Origin: Galeruca laticollis
Lineage: Eukaryota; Arthropoda; Insecta; Coleoptera; Chrysomelidae
Assembly: GCA_963921935.1 (NCBI GenBank)
Contig: OY998175.1
Coordinates: 148,729,309 to 148,793,308 of the forward strand
Reading direction: 5' to 3'
Length of the DNA stretch: 64,000 nt
The notes under the pieces were generated by a model that searched no databases, was not told where the DNA came from, and saw only the letters and a program-made list of their open reading frames with translations. Shown here piece by piece: positions 33,149 to 44,726 of this stretch (its first letter is position 1; every line of letters begins with the position of its first letter). A program made the translations under genes and the position numbers.

Positions 33149-35239
33149 GAATCAATTTATAAACGAACTGGAGAATATTAATTGGTATCCTCTCTATACT
33201 CTTTTGGACGTTAACAATATGGTTAAATACTTCACACAAAAAGTTGAAAATGCTATTGTTAAATCTACAAACACTATTATACCTAAATATATTATTAGAA
33301 AACCATGGATAACGCGAGCACTTGTTAATTCTATTTATGTAAAAAATTATATGAATAAACAAACTCTTACAAATCTGTGACTATAAACTATACAAAAATA
33401 AATTAAATAATCTAATTAAAATTAGCAAACAAAATTACTTTAGAGATAAAATTTTGTCGGGAAAAAATGACAGTAAGACGCTCTGGAAAGTGGCCATGGA
33501 ATACTCTAATATTTATAAAAATAAAAAATTGGACATAAATAAAATAATAAATAATAACAAAACTATTACTGATACTAAAGAATTGCAAACAAAATGAATA
33601 ACTTTTTTGTAAATATCGGTGATGAACTGTCAAACAATATTTCAAATAAAAATTTAAAATTAAGGGATTTTAACATAAATTAGACTTGCGATCAATCCTT
33701 TTTTCTTTATAAAACTAGGAGGAGAGGAACTCTCAAATAATCTCTTCTCTTAAAAACTCTCCTTCAACTGGTCCAAGTAAAATATCAAACATTATACTGA
33801 AAAAATTTTCAACTTTTATTTTCAATAATATTTTTCTATTTATATTTTTATTCATAAAGGAGGTACAAATACTGATATAAATAATTATCATCCTATATCC
33901 TTAACTACTAGCCTTTCTAAAGTATGCGAAAAAATTATTAAAAGACATCTTACTAGATATTTTATTGATCGTAATTTGTTAATCCCAAATCAGTTCAGTT
34001 TTATTGAGGACAAGTCTACAAGTGATGCAATCATGAAGGTGGTGGGTCAGTTGTATAAAGCAGTTGATGGTAGCACTCCAACTATTGCTGCCGTATTAGA
34101 TTTAACCAAAGCGTTCGATTTGGTGTCACATTTGCGTTTATTAGAGAAGCTAGACAAACAATTTGGTATTGGGGGTAATACTTTGAAACTATTAAAAAGT
34201 TATTTAACAAATAGGGAACAAGCAGTAAAAATCAAAGATGTTATTAGCGAAGAAAAGACTGTTAAAAGAGGAGTGCTCCAAGGTACAGTCCAGGGGCCGC
34301 TTCTTTTTTTGTGCTACATCAATGACTTTCTTAGCCTGAAAAATATTGGCAAGATTACGGCTTACACCGATGATACGGTTTTGGTTTTTGACGATAATAA
34401 TTGGGATATACTTAGGAATAAAGTATCATTTGGACTTTACTAAGAATCGGATGAATATTAATGGTCTACTTCTTAATGAAGCAAAAACAGTAATAATCCC
34501 TTTTGCCAAACGTAAAAAAAGTTTACCTTCATATAACAAAATTATTACACATTTCAGTTGTGACTGCTATGCATCTTCTACGAATACTACTACATGCACG
34601 TGTAACTCTAATACTTTACTTTTACAAAATAAGGCTAAATATCTTGGGATAATAATAGATTCCTTTTTAAGTTGGTCTTACCAAATTGATAACATGTGCA
34701 AAAAACTAAGAAATTTAATATATGTTTGAAAAAAATTAGCAAATATTACAGATATACATTCCTTAAAAATTATCTATTATGGACTTGTAAATTCTATTCT
34801 AGGGTATGGTTGTCTCGGTTGGGGTGGAGTTTTTGATACTACTGTAAAGCCTCTGGATATTCTTCATAGAAAAATAATTAAAATCATGTATAAAAAACCA
34901 TTCGATTTTCCTATAAAAGATTTGTTTCAAATTAGTTCGTTCTTAAATATTAGACAGATATATGTAAAGACACTTTTAATGAATTGGTATATGAAAAAAA
35001 TTTACACTAATGCATTACCTCATAATTATTTCACAAGAAATTTTAGTAACGGTAATGCCTATTCTTTTAGTACAAAGTCTAGATTGGGGGTTAGATACTT
35101 TTTACAGTACATTTATATATTTATAAATTTTATCGATAATAATATTAGAAATTTAGGACGTTTTAATGTTTTTAAGAAACATTATGTTGAATGGATTAAA
35201 CTTAACTATGACCTAATTAATAATATATTTTCTCATTAA
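33149..35239 (+). pseudogene. LINE ORF2, reverse transcriptase and C-terminus
   Basis: The interval 33149-33900 carries linker and RT start (ISLTTSLSKVCEKIIKRH near 33900, frame-disrupted). 33976-34443 holds NQFSFIEDKSTSDAIMKVV, LDLTKAFDLVSHLRLLEKLD, GVLQGTVQGPLLFLCYINDF and TAYTDDTVLVFDDN, where YADD has become YTDD. 34443-34729 adds NKAKYLGIIIDSFLSW, and 34730-35239 the C-terminal region (YGCLGWGGV, then HNYFTRNFSNGN). Several frameshifts. Confidence 0.78.
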
Positions 35240-35546
35240 TCAGGAAAAACTTATTCTCACCTTGCATTGCTTTTTTGGACCGGTGCTGTTAGGGGAGAAT
35301 CATAAATTCATAAATTTATGAAAATTTCTAAAATATTAAGAAAGAGTAATACATTTTTTTGTTTTATTTTATAATATTACATTAGCATTATATATTACAT
35401 ATGTAAGTCATTAATTTTGTTATCTTTTGAGCCACACACAAGAATTTTCTTCAGTGGCAATAGAAAATGTATTTTTTAGATGTGTATTTTGGTACTTAAT
35501 AAAAAAAATTTCAATTTCAATTATCTATTTAATTTTTTTGTTTTAG

Positions 35547-35964
35547 ATTTTTGCCGCACTGGATACTTCTAAAGTGCCGTCTGATCTAAAAATATACCTT
35601 CCCCTTCTTCTAGAATCTATCCTCGAATTACCTCTAGAACGTGACGGAGAAATTATTCCTTATGAAACCGTCGTCGCCCAATTAAACGACGATACTGTTA
35701 ACGCAGCTACATCTCTCGGTCTTCGCGAAGGGGGATTATTTACGTGCGGATGTTATTCCACAACCGCAACAGTCGTCCTGCAAGTTGAGGCCGCCAAATA
35801 CGAAATCGGTTTGAGATGGTTGAGGGAAATCTTATACAAGACGATATTTACCGTGGATAGATTGAAAGTGATTGCCAATAAGATTAATAATTCGGTAGCT
35901 CAGTACAAACGTAAAGGTAGAAGCATGGTATCTTATATAATGAGAGGTTTGCTTTTTTCAGAAG
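35547..35964 (+). CDS. M16 metallopeptidase, exon 8
   Basis: One hundred thirty-nine codons plus one base, acceptor AG 35545-35546, donor GTAAGT 35965, phase 1 exit. It reads IFAALDTSKVPSDLKIYLPL, then GGLFTCGCYSTTATVVLQVE and WLREILYKTIFTVDRLKVIA, the second-half M16 domain. This half keeps the fold but normally lacks the zinc motif, as here. A LINE tail ends only about 35 bp before the acceptor. A pyrimidine-rich acceptor is still present. Confidence 0.92.
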
Positions 35965-36160
35965 GTAAGTACACTTCTAAATTAATTTATATTAACATTT
36001 ATCTTGAGACTGATGTACTACTAAACTGAACTGTATTGAAAACATTGTGTAATTTATATGTATTGGTAATGTGATGTTCCACACTTGACTCCAAGATTCT
36101 AGATTCCTCCAAGCCAAGCATTATCATCACGTCTATGCCATATCTAGAAAAAGTCACCTA

Positions 36161-36243
36161 CAGGTTCACTTGGCAATGTAAACAAAGAGTAGGGCCGGAC
36201 TGGTTTGAATGCTTTGCTGCGTCTAATTAAGTTGTAATCATGT
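36161..36243 (+). repeat. 83-bp segment duplicated at 44569-44651
   Basis: CAGGTTCACTTGGCAATGTA through GTTGTAATCATGT is identical, apart from one base (GCGTCT against GCCTCT), to 44569-44651, in the same orientation and 8.4 kb away. It overlaps the region just after the C-terminus of the piggyBac relic (minus strand). Confidence 0.9.
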
Positions 36244-37165
36244 AACTTCTTTATAAATAACCCAAGCATTTATTACAGCTAAATCTAAAATATTGTAAAA
36301 TACTTGAAGAGGCCAACGTCTAGTCAAAGCTTTTATTCTGTATATTCTTGCCATTTGGTCCACAACATCAACTCCGTATTTGGTTTTGTTATAGTATTTT
36401 ATTGTCAGGCTTCTTCTTCTCTGTATTGTCGGTTTCTACAGATTTATGTACCATCGACAATAAAATCACGTTTTTATTTTTCTTGCATTGATATCCCATG
36501 ATTACACAATTTCCATTGACAAAGGCTTTAGTTGAATATAATTTATGTTTGGTATTTTTCAGTGATTTTGGTATCTCCCTTCTGTCTCTGTTTATTGTCC
36601 CAACAACTGTTGTATTCATTGTGACCAATTTCTTTGCTAGAGAAAGAGATGTGAAAAATTTGTCCATGGTAATATTTCTACCTTGTTTCAGATAAGGTTC
36701 TACGAGTTTTCCACCACATAATTAGAGAGTCTTTGATTTTCTAGTCTAGTCTCATATTTACCCAGATAAGGGACCCATTCAAGATATACTTCGATTCCAC
36801 TTCAACTTCTAACCAAAATTTGATTCCAAATTTATCGGGCTTGTTTGCCATATACTGAGTAAAACGGCATCTTGCTTTCGTTGGGAAAAGTTGTTCGTCA
36901 ATTGTTATAAATTCACCGGGTACATAACAGTATTGAAATAGGAAATGAATTTATTCAAAGCTTCTGATGCTAATGCCAATTTATCTATTTCAAGTCTGTC
37001 TCTTCTTGTAGACTTCAAATCGAAGCGAAGATACTTCATAGTTTCCATGAAACGATCTCTCGCCATAGATTTGGCAAATATAGGTGGTCCCTATTTTTTT
37101 GACCATCAACTCTTCAGTTCAAAATTTTTCATGCCCAAAATTCGCCTTGCATATGTAACAATTTT
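36240..37165 (-). pseudogene. piggyBac-type transposase
   Basis: The minus strand reads PIFAKSMARDRFMETMKYLR, LALASEALNKFI, the first catalytic block ITIDEQLFPT (36900 region), NKPDKFGIKFW, then MDKFFTSLSLAKKLV (second Asp, ORF 36667-36389), NRREIPKSLKNTKH, and YGVDVVDQMARIYR (third Asp), ending RRWPLQVFYNILDLAVINAW. All three catalytic aspartates can be seen, but in at least four different frame segments. PiggyBac elements cut and paste at TTAA; the element termini were not identified. Confidence 0.85.
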
Positions 37166-37489
37166 AGACCTTGTCACCTAGTGTAACAAATTTGGTCCTT
37201 ATTGTTTAGCTTTGTATTTCCCCTTTTTTTCTTTTCTTCCTGCAACGTTGCTGTCACCAGTGCCGTAGGGCACAATAGAGCCGGAAATCCCCTGATGAAG
37301 AACCTCGGGGGAGGTGGTTTTCCTGGCTCGAGCGGGAGGGTATTCGTGGGCCCCTTGGGCTTATACGATGTGCCAAGCCTGAGTTCTAAGGTTCGTCGTG
37401 TCTTCCAGCTGCCTGTACGTCCCCAGGGTCCAACAATCCACCTATGTCGGTTAGAGGGATTTGTTGGGTGTAAAGGAAACAGTCTGGGT

Positions 37490-37491
<2 letters not shown>
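37166..37491 (+). other. GC-rich segment ending at a TA array, unassigned
   Basis: Markedly richer in G+C than its surroundings (GGGGGAGGTGG, GGGCCCCTTGGGC). An open frame (37202-37639) runs into the TA array and has no recognisable domain. It may be part of a retroelement 3' region, but no family can be named. Confidence 0.35.
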
Positions 37492-37572
<81 letters not shown>

Positions 37573-37592
37573 TTACTATCATTTCTGCATCC
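37492..37592 (-). repeat. (TA)n array plus 25-bp motif shared with 44199-44226
   Basis: About 77 bp of TA is followed by CATCTTACTATCATTTCTGC and ATCC. On the minus strand the order is GGATGCAGAAATGATAG, TAAGATG, (TA)n, exactly as on the + strand at 44199-44355. The motif therefore seems to be a family end carrying a TA tail. Confidence 0.75.
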
Positions 37593-38734
37593 TTTCAAAA
37601 CTCATACATTTTAGCGTCCACGGGAAAGAAGCCAAATAGAGAACTGGAAGTACGAATATATTGTTGCTCACGTCACCCCGATCCCGGCAATGGTCTCAAT
37701 TTTCAATTATCTTTTAAATAACTATATACGTTATTTTTACATTTTACTATCATTTTTACAACCTTTTAAATGTGAGTTAATGTTGCGTCCCTTGTATAGT
37801 TTACTTTCAAACTGCTGTTAATTTTTCTATCAATGTGACGTCCTGCAGTGTTGCCATATTTACTGTATAACTGACAAAGACAGAATAACGGTGTACCTTG
37901 TCGAAAAAGTGAGATGTAAATAACATCATACTTTCTACAGATAATGATTCTTTTTTGGATACCTACTTTTACTGCGGAATAATTCTAAAATGCTTTTAGA
38001 TATTTTTTAAGTTACTTTCTCAGGTATCTCGTTCCAAAAATTTCTATTACTTCATTAATATATTTAAGTTTCATTCACTGGCTATTTTAATATGTTATGC
38101 ATTTTTTGTTTTACTTTTTTATTGACTTAAAAAGTTAGCTATTACAAGAAATTTCACTTGAAAACGCGAAGTATGTCTATATGTATGATATTATGTTCTT
38201 TTCAGGAAATGATGTAGCTTTCGAATCGCTCATGAAAACAGTGAGTGCTTTTATTAAGCGTTACTCATAGCATAATGTCGTGTCTAATGATACTTTTTTC
38301 TGAGGTATCTTTTTCTTTATGGGGAGGAGTTTATAATAGTAAATAAATCCCATCTTCAACGTCGATTTATTAGTTATTATTAAACATCTTCTTGGTTGTG
38401 CTGAAAAACCATATAGCGTTCTTACAAGGAAGATGCAGAACGTGTTATAAAAGTCGAATACGATATGTGTAACGGTTTCGTCGAAATCATTCAGCCGGAA
38501 GAACAAGATCATTTCTGAAGTATATGTAATTAGATTTTTCGTAGGTTGATTATTAAAAGGATACTTACACACGGGATATCTTTAAAATAGTTTAATAACT
38601 ATTTTATAACGGCTTATTGTCTGGCAACAATCTTGTGTTATAGCTTGTAGAAAAACATTTAAGAGTCTGACACAATTCGTACCCAAAATATAATATTTTT
38701 AAATTTAACATTTTTTGGTGTACACGTTTTGCAC
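37593..38734. other. Intron 8 segment, nothing recognised
   Basis: About 1.1 kb of AT-rich DNA with no motif-bearing ORF or repeat found by eye. Confidence 0.45.
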
Positions 38735-39448
38735 TTAAATCTTTAATTTTAACCATGTTTTATTTCGAAAAATATCTGGATACCTTTGCAACAAATCTTC
38801 ACATTCTACTCTTTTAGGGGGCATGCACTTTCTAATGTAAGTAGCAAAAATTTTTTTGACGAGAACTTTTTGTTCTGCAGTCCAAGAAATTTTTTGTCTC
38901 TTCTTTTTCGCGGAGAAAATATTGGGAGACATTTTTGTTTCATAGAATGAATTATCTATAGCTGGGGCAGATGCAAAAATGGCAGGAGCAACGAGGTTGT
39001 ATGAATAATTTATATTGTCATCTGAATCAATGGGTTCAGAGTCTACTCCTTTAGAATTAGAATCTTCAAGTAAATCCTCTTCCAAATTAATTTCAATATC
39101 ATTCAGAACTTGTCCCTTAAAATTACCAGCCTGTCCGCTTTGCATTAAAAGAAGCAGCTTAGAAATTTTAGCCGTTTGAAACACATCATCGGACAACCTG
39201 TACGAATTTTTATGGACATTTACAGTATGCGCCATAAATGATGCCAACTGTTCAATATCCCCGTCATTCATACTAAAAATTTGAGTTAAAGATGCCAGAT
39301 GTTTTCTAAGGCGGGTTGAAGTAAGAGCATCAGGATTTTTTGCCTCACACGCTTTGGTATATTGATGCATTACTTTGTAACCGCAAATTGCCGATTTTTT
39401 TTCTTTATGTGGAAGAGCAAATAAGAAAGGGTTGTCTTTAGGAACAAC
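38735..39448 (-). pseudogene. Tyrosine-recombinase-like C-terminus fused to a Myb/SANT-like domain
   Basis: The minus strand is open from 39448 (NVVPKDNPFLFALPHKEKKS) to the stop at 38735. LTSTRLRKHLASL resembles box II (HxxR-type) of tyrosine recombinases. LASFMAHTVNVHKNSYRLSD would supply the later H and the tyrosine. After an acidic linker comes KISWTAEQKVLVKKIFATYI and KRVECEDLLQRYPDIFRN, a Myb/SANT-like DNA-binding pattern. I remember a widespread animal protein family with this order, but the recombinase assignment is inference. The N-terminal part, with the first arginine, is cut off at 39448, where an inverted-repeat element begins. Confidence 0.55.
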
Positions 39449-40188
39449 ATTTACGATTTATGGTTAGTTAGCTGATGTGTTATATAAAAGGCGGGAAGCG
39501 TTTGTACGAAATTTTTAAATTCATTAAATTTCTTATTTTTTATGCTTTTCAAAAATAGTTTAATATACTTCTTTTCAAAAACAAGTGAATAATAGTAATT
39601 TTGTATCATTACGGTATAAACAATTAAACCACGGCGGGTAATCTGTGACAAGTAGGCTTTAACAACATGGTTATATAATATATATAAAAGATTTATTATT
39701 CTGTTTAAATATTTCAGAAATGTTTATTTAAGGATGGAAGCACTTATGGTGAGAAATTATTAGGTATAATAATATAAATTTTACTGTATTTTTCTACAAA
39801 TTATCATTATTAATAAAGTTTGCTGTCTTGTGCACAATTATTAAAACAAAATCTAGTAGTAAACATAATAGTAGAACTATCTAGCATAACGTGTTTGCCG
39901 AAAATTTTATTATTGATAGGATTACATATAATAGTAGATTATGCAATGAGGGAGAAAGATGTATTTTATAACCAGGGGGGCATTGAGGGTAAACAGCATT
40001 CTCTCTGAGTTGCATATATACTACTCTTTTCACGACTCATACAAGATATAGTGAAAGAAACGTTTCCAAAAATCCAATTTTATTGACTTTACTAATTTTA
40101 AAAATACCTACTGGTAGTCTTTGGCAATAAATTAGGAAACAAATTTTGATCATCGTGAAAATGCATAAATGAACGAGCTTGATTGAGT

Positions 40189-42431
40189 CAGCCATGTCAA
40201 ACTCAAAGTCACTGGTTGGCCAAAAGCATGAAGACCATAGACTAGGTGGGCCGCAAAACCTAATCTTAAAGAAGACAAACTACTGAAAATCTTAACGAAA
40301 AAAAGTACTATTATGTTAGAAGTATATTTATTAAATTACCAATAAGAAGGGCATTACAAAAACTTACAAACATCAACTTCTTTTGCCAGATATTTGACAT
40401 CTTTTGTCTTTAATTAAATTGTCTATTTGTGGCGTGAATTTATCGACGGAAATAACTTTTAAAACTGCGTCCAAGTGTGCGTCCATCAATCGCGATCTTG
40501 CGGAGGATTTGTTTCCTTTCATCAAAGAAAATAATTGTTCACACTTATAGGTACTTCCAAACATTGACAGGATTTTACAGGCAAGTTTTCTCATTTCTTG
40601 GTATTGAAAAGGCAAGTACTTATAAAATTCGAATGTACCAACACTATAAAATTTTTCTTTTAAATGGGTTTGACACTGAATCTCAATCACTTCCATCTGC
40701 AAGTGAGGGGGAACTTTTTCAGTATCGATAGTGAAAAGACCAGTAAATAAAGAAAAATTGTTTTCTTGGGACTTAAAATCCTGAAAACGCTTTTCAAATT
40801 CTGACAGAAGGCTTCCCATTTTCTCTGTATACATTTTGTATGATATTGGGCCACTTGTACTTTCCTGATACGCCTTGCAAGTCGGAAAATGTGACAGATT
40901 ATCCACCGCTAACTGGTTTTTCCACAGCATCATCTTACACTTGAAAGCTTTAACATGATCATGCATATCTGTTATAACTTGACGTGGTCCTTGCAATTTC
41001 GTATTTAAGTCCGACAAGTGTTTTGTGATGTCTACCATAAATGAAAGATCTTGTAAAAAAGGTACGTCATTTTTTTCACTGACTTTAAAACGCTTCTTTC
41101 CAACTTGATCACTTTTGAACATAAAACTTCTTGGTGGATTATGCAATGAACATGATGAAAATCTGGTTTGTCACTGCTCGTTTCTCTGATATTTGTTTGT
41201 AATATTTTACTGAAGCCATTATTTACTCCAGTCATTGAAGGAGCTCCGTCTGTTGCAACGGAATACGTACAGTTTTGACAAATCTAAATTGTACTTTTGG
41301 AGAAGTCCATAAACAGCATTGAAAATATCCTCCCCAGTTGTTGTATCATGCAATGGTACTAATTCCAGTAATTCTTCATAAACGTTGATATATCTATCAA
41401 CAGCACGAAAAAAAACAGCGAGCTGCGCCACACCACACACATCTGTACTTCGTCACAGGCAATAGAAAATGCAATGAAAGAGTCTGATTTTGTTTTTATC
41501 TGTTCGCTTATATTGGCAGCCAACTCGGTAACTCTTTCAGCGACAGTATTCCGGGACAAGGATATATTTTGAAAAGCCTTCACGCTCCCGGGACTTACAA
41601 TTTCCGCGGCCTTTACAAGGCACTCTTTTATAAATTCACCTTCAACAAATGGTTTTGAGTGTTTTGCGATCAACTCCGACAGTGCGTAGCTCGCTTGAAC
41701 GGCAGATTCATTTTCTTGCTTTGGACGTGTAAACATAAGCTGTTGATCTTTTAACCGTGATTTTAACTCTTTTAACTTTTCGTTTCTAATCATGCCTGTA
41801 TACTTGTCAAACTTAGTTTTATGACTATCATAGTGACGTTTTATATTATATAATTTTGGGACACCGACTGTACTGTTACAAATCAAGCAAATAATTTTGT
41901 CTTTCACTTCACAGCAAAAAAACTCTAATTCCCACTTTTCTTGAAAGAAACGATGCTCATCTCCAAGTTTCCTCTTACTTCCACTTGGTTTTGAAACAGA
42001 CATGTTAAAAACTTTATCCGAAATAAATAACAATAAGTACTGTCACGTGTTGTAACAATAAGTACGCAACTAAACTCGCAATTCTATCGCAACTGACTCA
42101 TAACTGACTGAACAACTGAACTCAATCGAGCGGTGTTGGCTTATATACGGATTGTGATTTCTCGACAGTTCTTTCCAGAATGTTCAGGTAGCGTCATCTG
42201 TGTTCTCGCGCGATAGAACTTTCCGGAACAAGCCAGGCTTTTAGGTTGAGCGCGCATCTTAGTTCATCATCACAGTACTTTATTTTCGGTTTTTAACAGG
42301 CTCGCGGGCCGCATTACATGGCTGTTTTCAAAATTGATTCGGGGCCGCAGGAAATGCTCAGTGGGCCGCATGCGGCCCGCGGGCCGCATGTGGCCGCATG
42401 CGGCCCGCGGGCCGCATGTTTGACATGGCTG
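40189..42431 (-). mobile_element. hAT transposon (GTF2IRD2/ZBED-like type)
   Basis: The terminal inverted repeat CAGCCATGTCAAAC (40189-40202) is matched by GTTTGACATGGCTG (42418-42431). The minus-strand transposase spans 42003-40373. Next to the right end is a GC-rich subterminal repeat (units of GCGGCCCGCGGGCCGCATG-like sequence, 42342-42417). No 8-bp target duplication is visible (flanks GATTGAGT and ACCTAATC), so one end may have been altered. Confidence 0.82.
40373..42003 (-). pseudogene. hAT transposase, frameshifted
   Basis: ATG 42003 starts MSVSKPSGSKRKLGDEHRFF. A BED-like zinc finger follows (FFCCEVKDKIICLICNST, NIKRHYDSHK), then NISEQIKTKSDSFIAFSIAC and, after a shift near 41430, DVCGVAQLAVFFRAVDRYIN and VPLHDTTTGEDIFNAVYGLL. 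After more shifts, HHVHCIIHQEVLCSKVIK precedes the final frame 41146-40373. That frame ends in the hAT dimerisation signature GSTYKCEQLFSLMKGNKSS and RSRLMDAHLDAVL. Stops and shifts near 41430, 41225 and 41140 make it inactive. The family is the one that also gave rise to GTF2IRD2 and ZBED-like vertebrate genes. Confidence 0.85.
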
Positions 42432-43655
42432 ACCTAATCCAACTATTTTCACAAGATTCGGAAACATTTAAAAACGTTTGAATATTTATTGCAAAATAAA
42501 GTTATATTGAGTGTTATGTGTTTTAACAAAATGGAAATTCATATATTTGATACTGTAGCCGCCAGCCTCCTGTGTATATATTCAAAATTAAATAAAATAT
42601 TTTTTCTACTTCCGCTCCTAAAACCGCACTTTGAACACGGGTTTGACATGCACAAAACGACTCTTTAAACATTAGTGTTTAATATGCGTAAAGTCACATC
42701 TCGTTTATCTTTTGTTTTTTTAAACGTCAAATCAAGTGTATCTTTTGTATGTTAAATTTCATATTTTGTGATAATTTTGTTATTCTGCGTCATTTGATTT
42801 GTCAGTCAGCTGTCAGCCATCGTCCGTCATGTAATGAATATAATTCAAATATAATATAATTTTTTCCTTCCCGCGGGCGAAGAAAAAGTATAGTAAGCAC
42901 CTCGTGTTAAAAACGTCTTTAATCACTCGTTTCACAAAGAACTCGTTCCGCTTCGCTCCACTCGTGCCTAGTAAAACTCCTGACTAAAGTAACCTTTTTG
43001 ACACTTTGTACTTAATATACTATAAAACTCAGTACCAATCTCCACTGCACGGCCGAGAAACGATTGTGAATGGTGGAGTGAAGGTCGTGCCGGCAAAAAA
43101 AGTATAGCTGGAGATGTCAGCTTTTTACGAGAGATCATATGTGTTCGTCCGATGTCCGATTATCGCAGTCCATACGAACTGAATCATTTTCAGATACTAT
43201 TAAACTATTTCAAAGCCCACTGATCAAATGTTTTCCGCCTTTGTTTATTTATTTATTCCATATAATTATACAAAATGCCTTTTATTCATTTGTTTTCGAA
43301 AAGAAATAACTATATATTCTTGAAAAGCTCAAGCAACTTAATAGAATTAAAGCCAACTATATATATGTTAAGTTTATTGCGTATCCACCGTTGAATTTGT
43401 CTCAAAAAAAATTGGCCTGAGATTATAGTATCCATCGGAAATGGGCCACCCTGTACAAATAATAGGACGCGACCCAAAACTTACTTACAAAGTTTTCTTT
43501 TTTTTCATACTGCACGGTTAAGACGTTCATTAATGTTTATTTGACACTAAACTACCCATCATGCTATTATAGAAGTATTGGTAATTTGCGGTTTAGTTTT
43601 TCGTGCATACGCTTCCCGCCTTTTATATAACACATCAGCTAACTAACCATAAATC

Positions 43656-44198
43656 ATAAATAAAGTTCATACATATACTTACCAGTCTTACGGGTTCAGG
43701 CTGATATTCAAATTTTTTACAAATCACCACTACTAATACGGACGTAACGTTCGCCAAAGTTGTAACTATACTATACTCCCGCAAACTAAAGAAAAGTCTT
43801 TAGTTTAAAATGTATTGTTATCAATACCAAACACTACGTTGCCAAATCTACTGGACGTCAGAATGTTACGAAATTGTAATTTTATGTATATTAAAGTATA
43901 TTCTGGTGCGCCACCAGCAGAAATTCGTTGAACTACAACTATACCTTTTTCGTACATTTCCTATCAACTTTGCGTCCATTTGATCTTGGTTAATACTTAA
44001 ATATAGAAGTATCTGCAAAAGATGGCAGTTTGACACCCGTGGCTAACCATAGTACTTTAGGTGGTCTATCTTTTCCATATGTTCTATGGGACAAATATTC
44101 ATCAGAAATTGCCAAAAACGAAAGATGTAGTCTTGCGTCCGATATACGGACGTAAGTTTACAGAGGATGCAGGATTAAATGCAAAAGTCATTCTATCG
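43656..44198. other. Intron 8 segment, nothing recognised
   Basis: About 540 bp between the inverted-repeat element and the TA array; no coding motif. CTGGTGCGCCACCAG (43903-43917) is a 15-bp near-perfect hairpin. Confidence 0.4.
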
Positions 44199-44217
44199 GA
44201 TGCAGAAATGATAGTAA

Positions 44218-44257
<40 letters not shown>

Positions 44258-44260
44258 GAT

Positions 44261-44291
<31 letters not shown>

Positions 44292-44294
44292 ATA

Positions 44295-44355
<61 letters not shown>
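44199..44355 (+). repeat. Shared 25-bp motif with (TA)n array
   Basis: GGATGCAGAAATGATAG and TAAGATG run into TA tracts at 44222-44254, 44262-44287 and 44300-44355, interrupted by GTAGATAATA twice. The motif is the inverse of 37568-37592. ORFs through it are artefacts. Confidence 0.85.
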
Positions 44356-44357
<2 letters not shown>

Positions 44358-44568
44358 AACTAGTTCACAAACTTGAACAGACATTAATACGTATGGTGTA
44401 CCAGTAGACACAACCACGTTAAAAACTAAGATTTCATATAAATGAATAGAGTGAAATGAGCAAATATATTGTCAGATATTGAGAAAAACAGTTACTAAAA
44501 GGACTTAAAGGATAATGAATAAAAATTCTAATAACAACATTGTATAAATAAGTAAGTCAAGTCAATGT

Positions 44569-44651
44569 CAGGTTCACTTGGCAATGTAAACAAAGAGTAG
44601 GGCCGGACTGGTTTGAATGCTTTGCTGCCTCTAATTAAGTTGTAATCATGT
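44569..44651 (+). repeat. Second copy of the 83-bp segment at 36161-36243
   Basis: 82 of 83 bases are identical to 36161-36243, in the same orientation. It lies 75 bp before the exon 9 acceptor. Flanking sequences are unrelated to the other copy, so only this piece was copied. Confidence 0.9.
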
Positions 44652-44726
44652 TTTCATTAAAAAGTGTTGCAATCATCATATGAAATTTTTGTAATGATTT
44701 CTTGTTAAAATGAATTGATTTTGTAG

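Larger units (their letters stand above)
31330..35512 (+). mobile_element. Jockey/CR1-superfamily LINE, + strand
   Basis: ORF1 is at 31511-32236 and ORF2 from 32322 to 35239, with no RNase H. The 3' UTR ends in AATAAAAAAAATTTCAATTT near 35512, only about 35 bp upstream of the exon 8 acceptor. All ORFs are interrupted. The 5' boundary is approximate. Confidence 0.78.
39455..43655. mobile_element. DNA element with perfect 46-bp terminal inverted repeats, hAT nested inside
   Basis: GATTTATGGTTAGTTAGCTG (39455 on) through GGCGGGAAGCG (39500) is the exact reverse complement of 43610-43655, 46 of 46 bases. A few more bases match outward (ATTTA) and about ten inward. The element is 4.2 kb, or about 1.96 kb without the nested hAT element at 40189-42431. 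Outside the hAT no transposase was recognised, so it may be non-autonomous. It truncates the recombinase-like ORF at 39448. A clear target duplication was not found. Confidence 0.75.

Noticed and set aside
40181..42439. 8-bp target-site duplication for the hAT element
   Set aside because: The flanks GATTGAGT and ACCTAATC do not match, although the inverted repeats themselves are clear.
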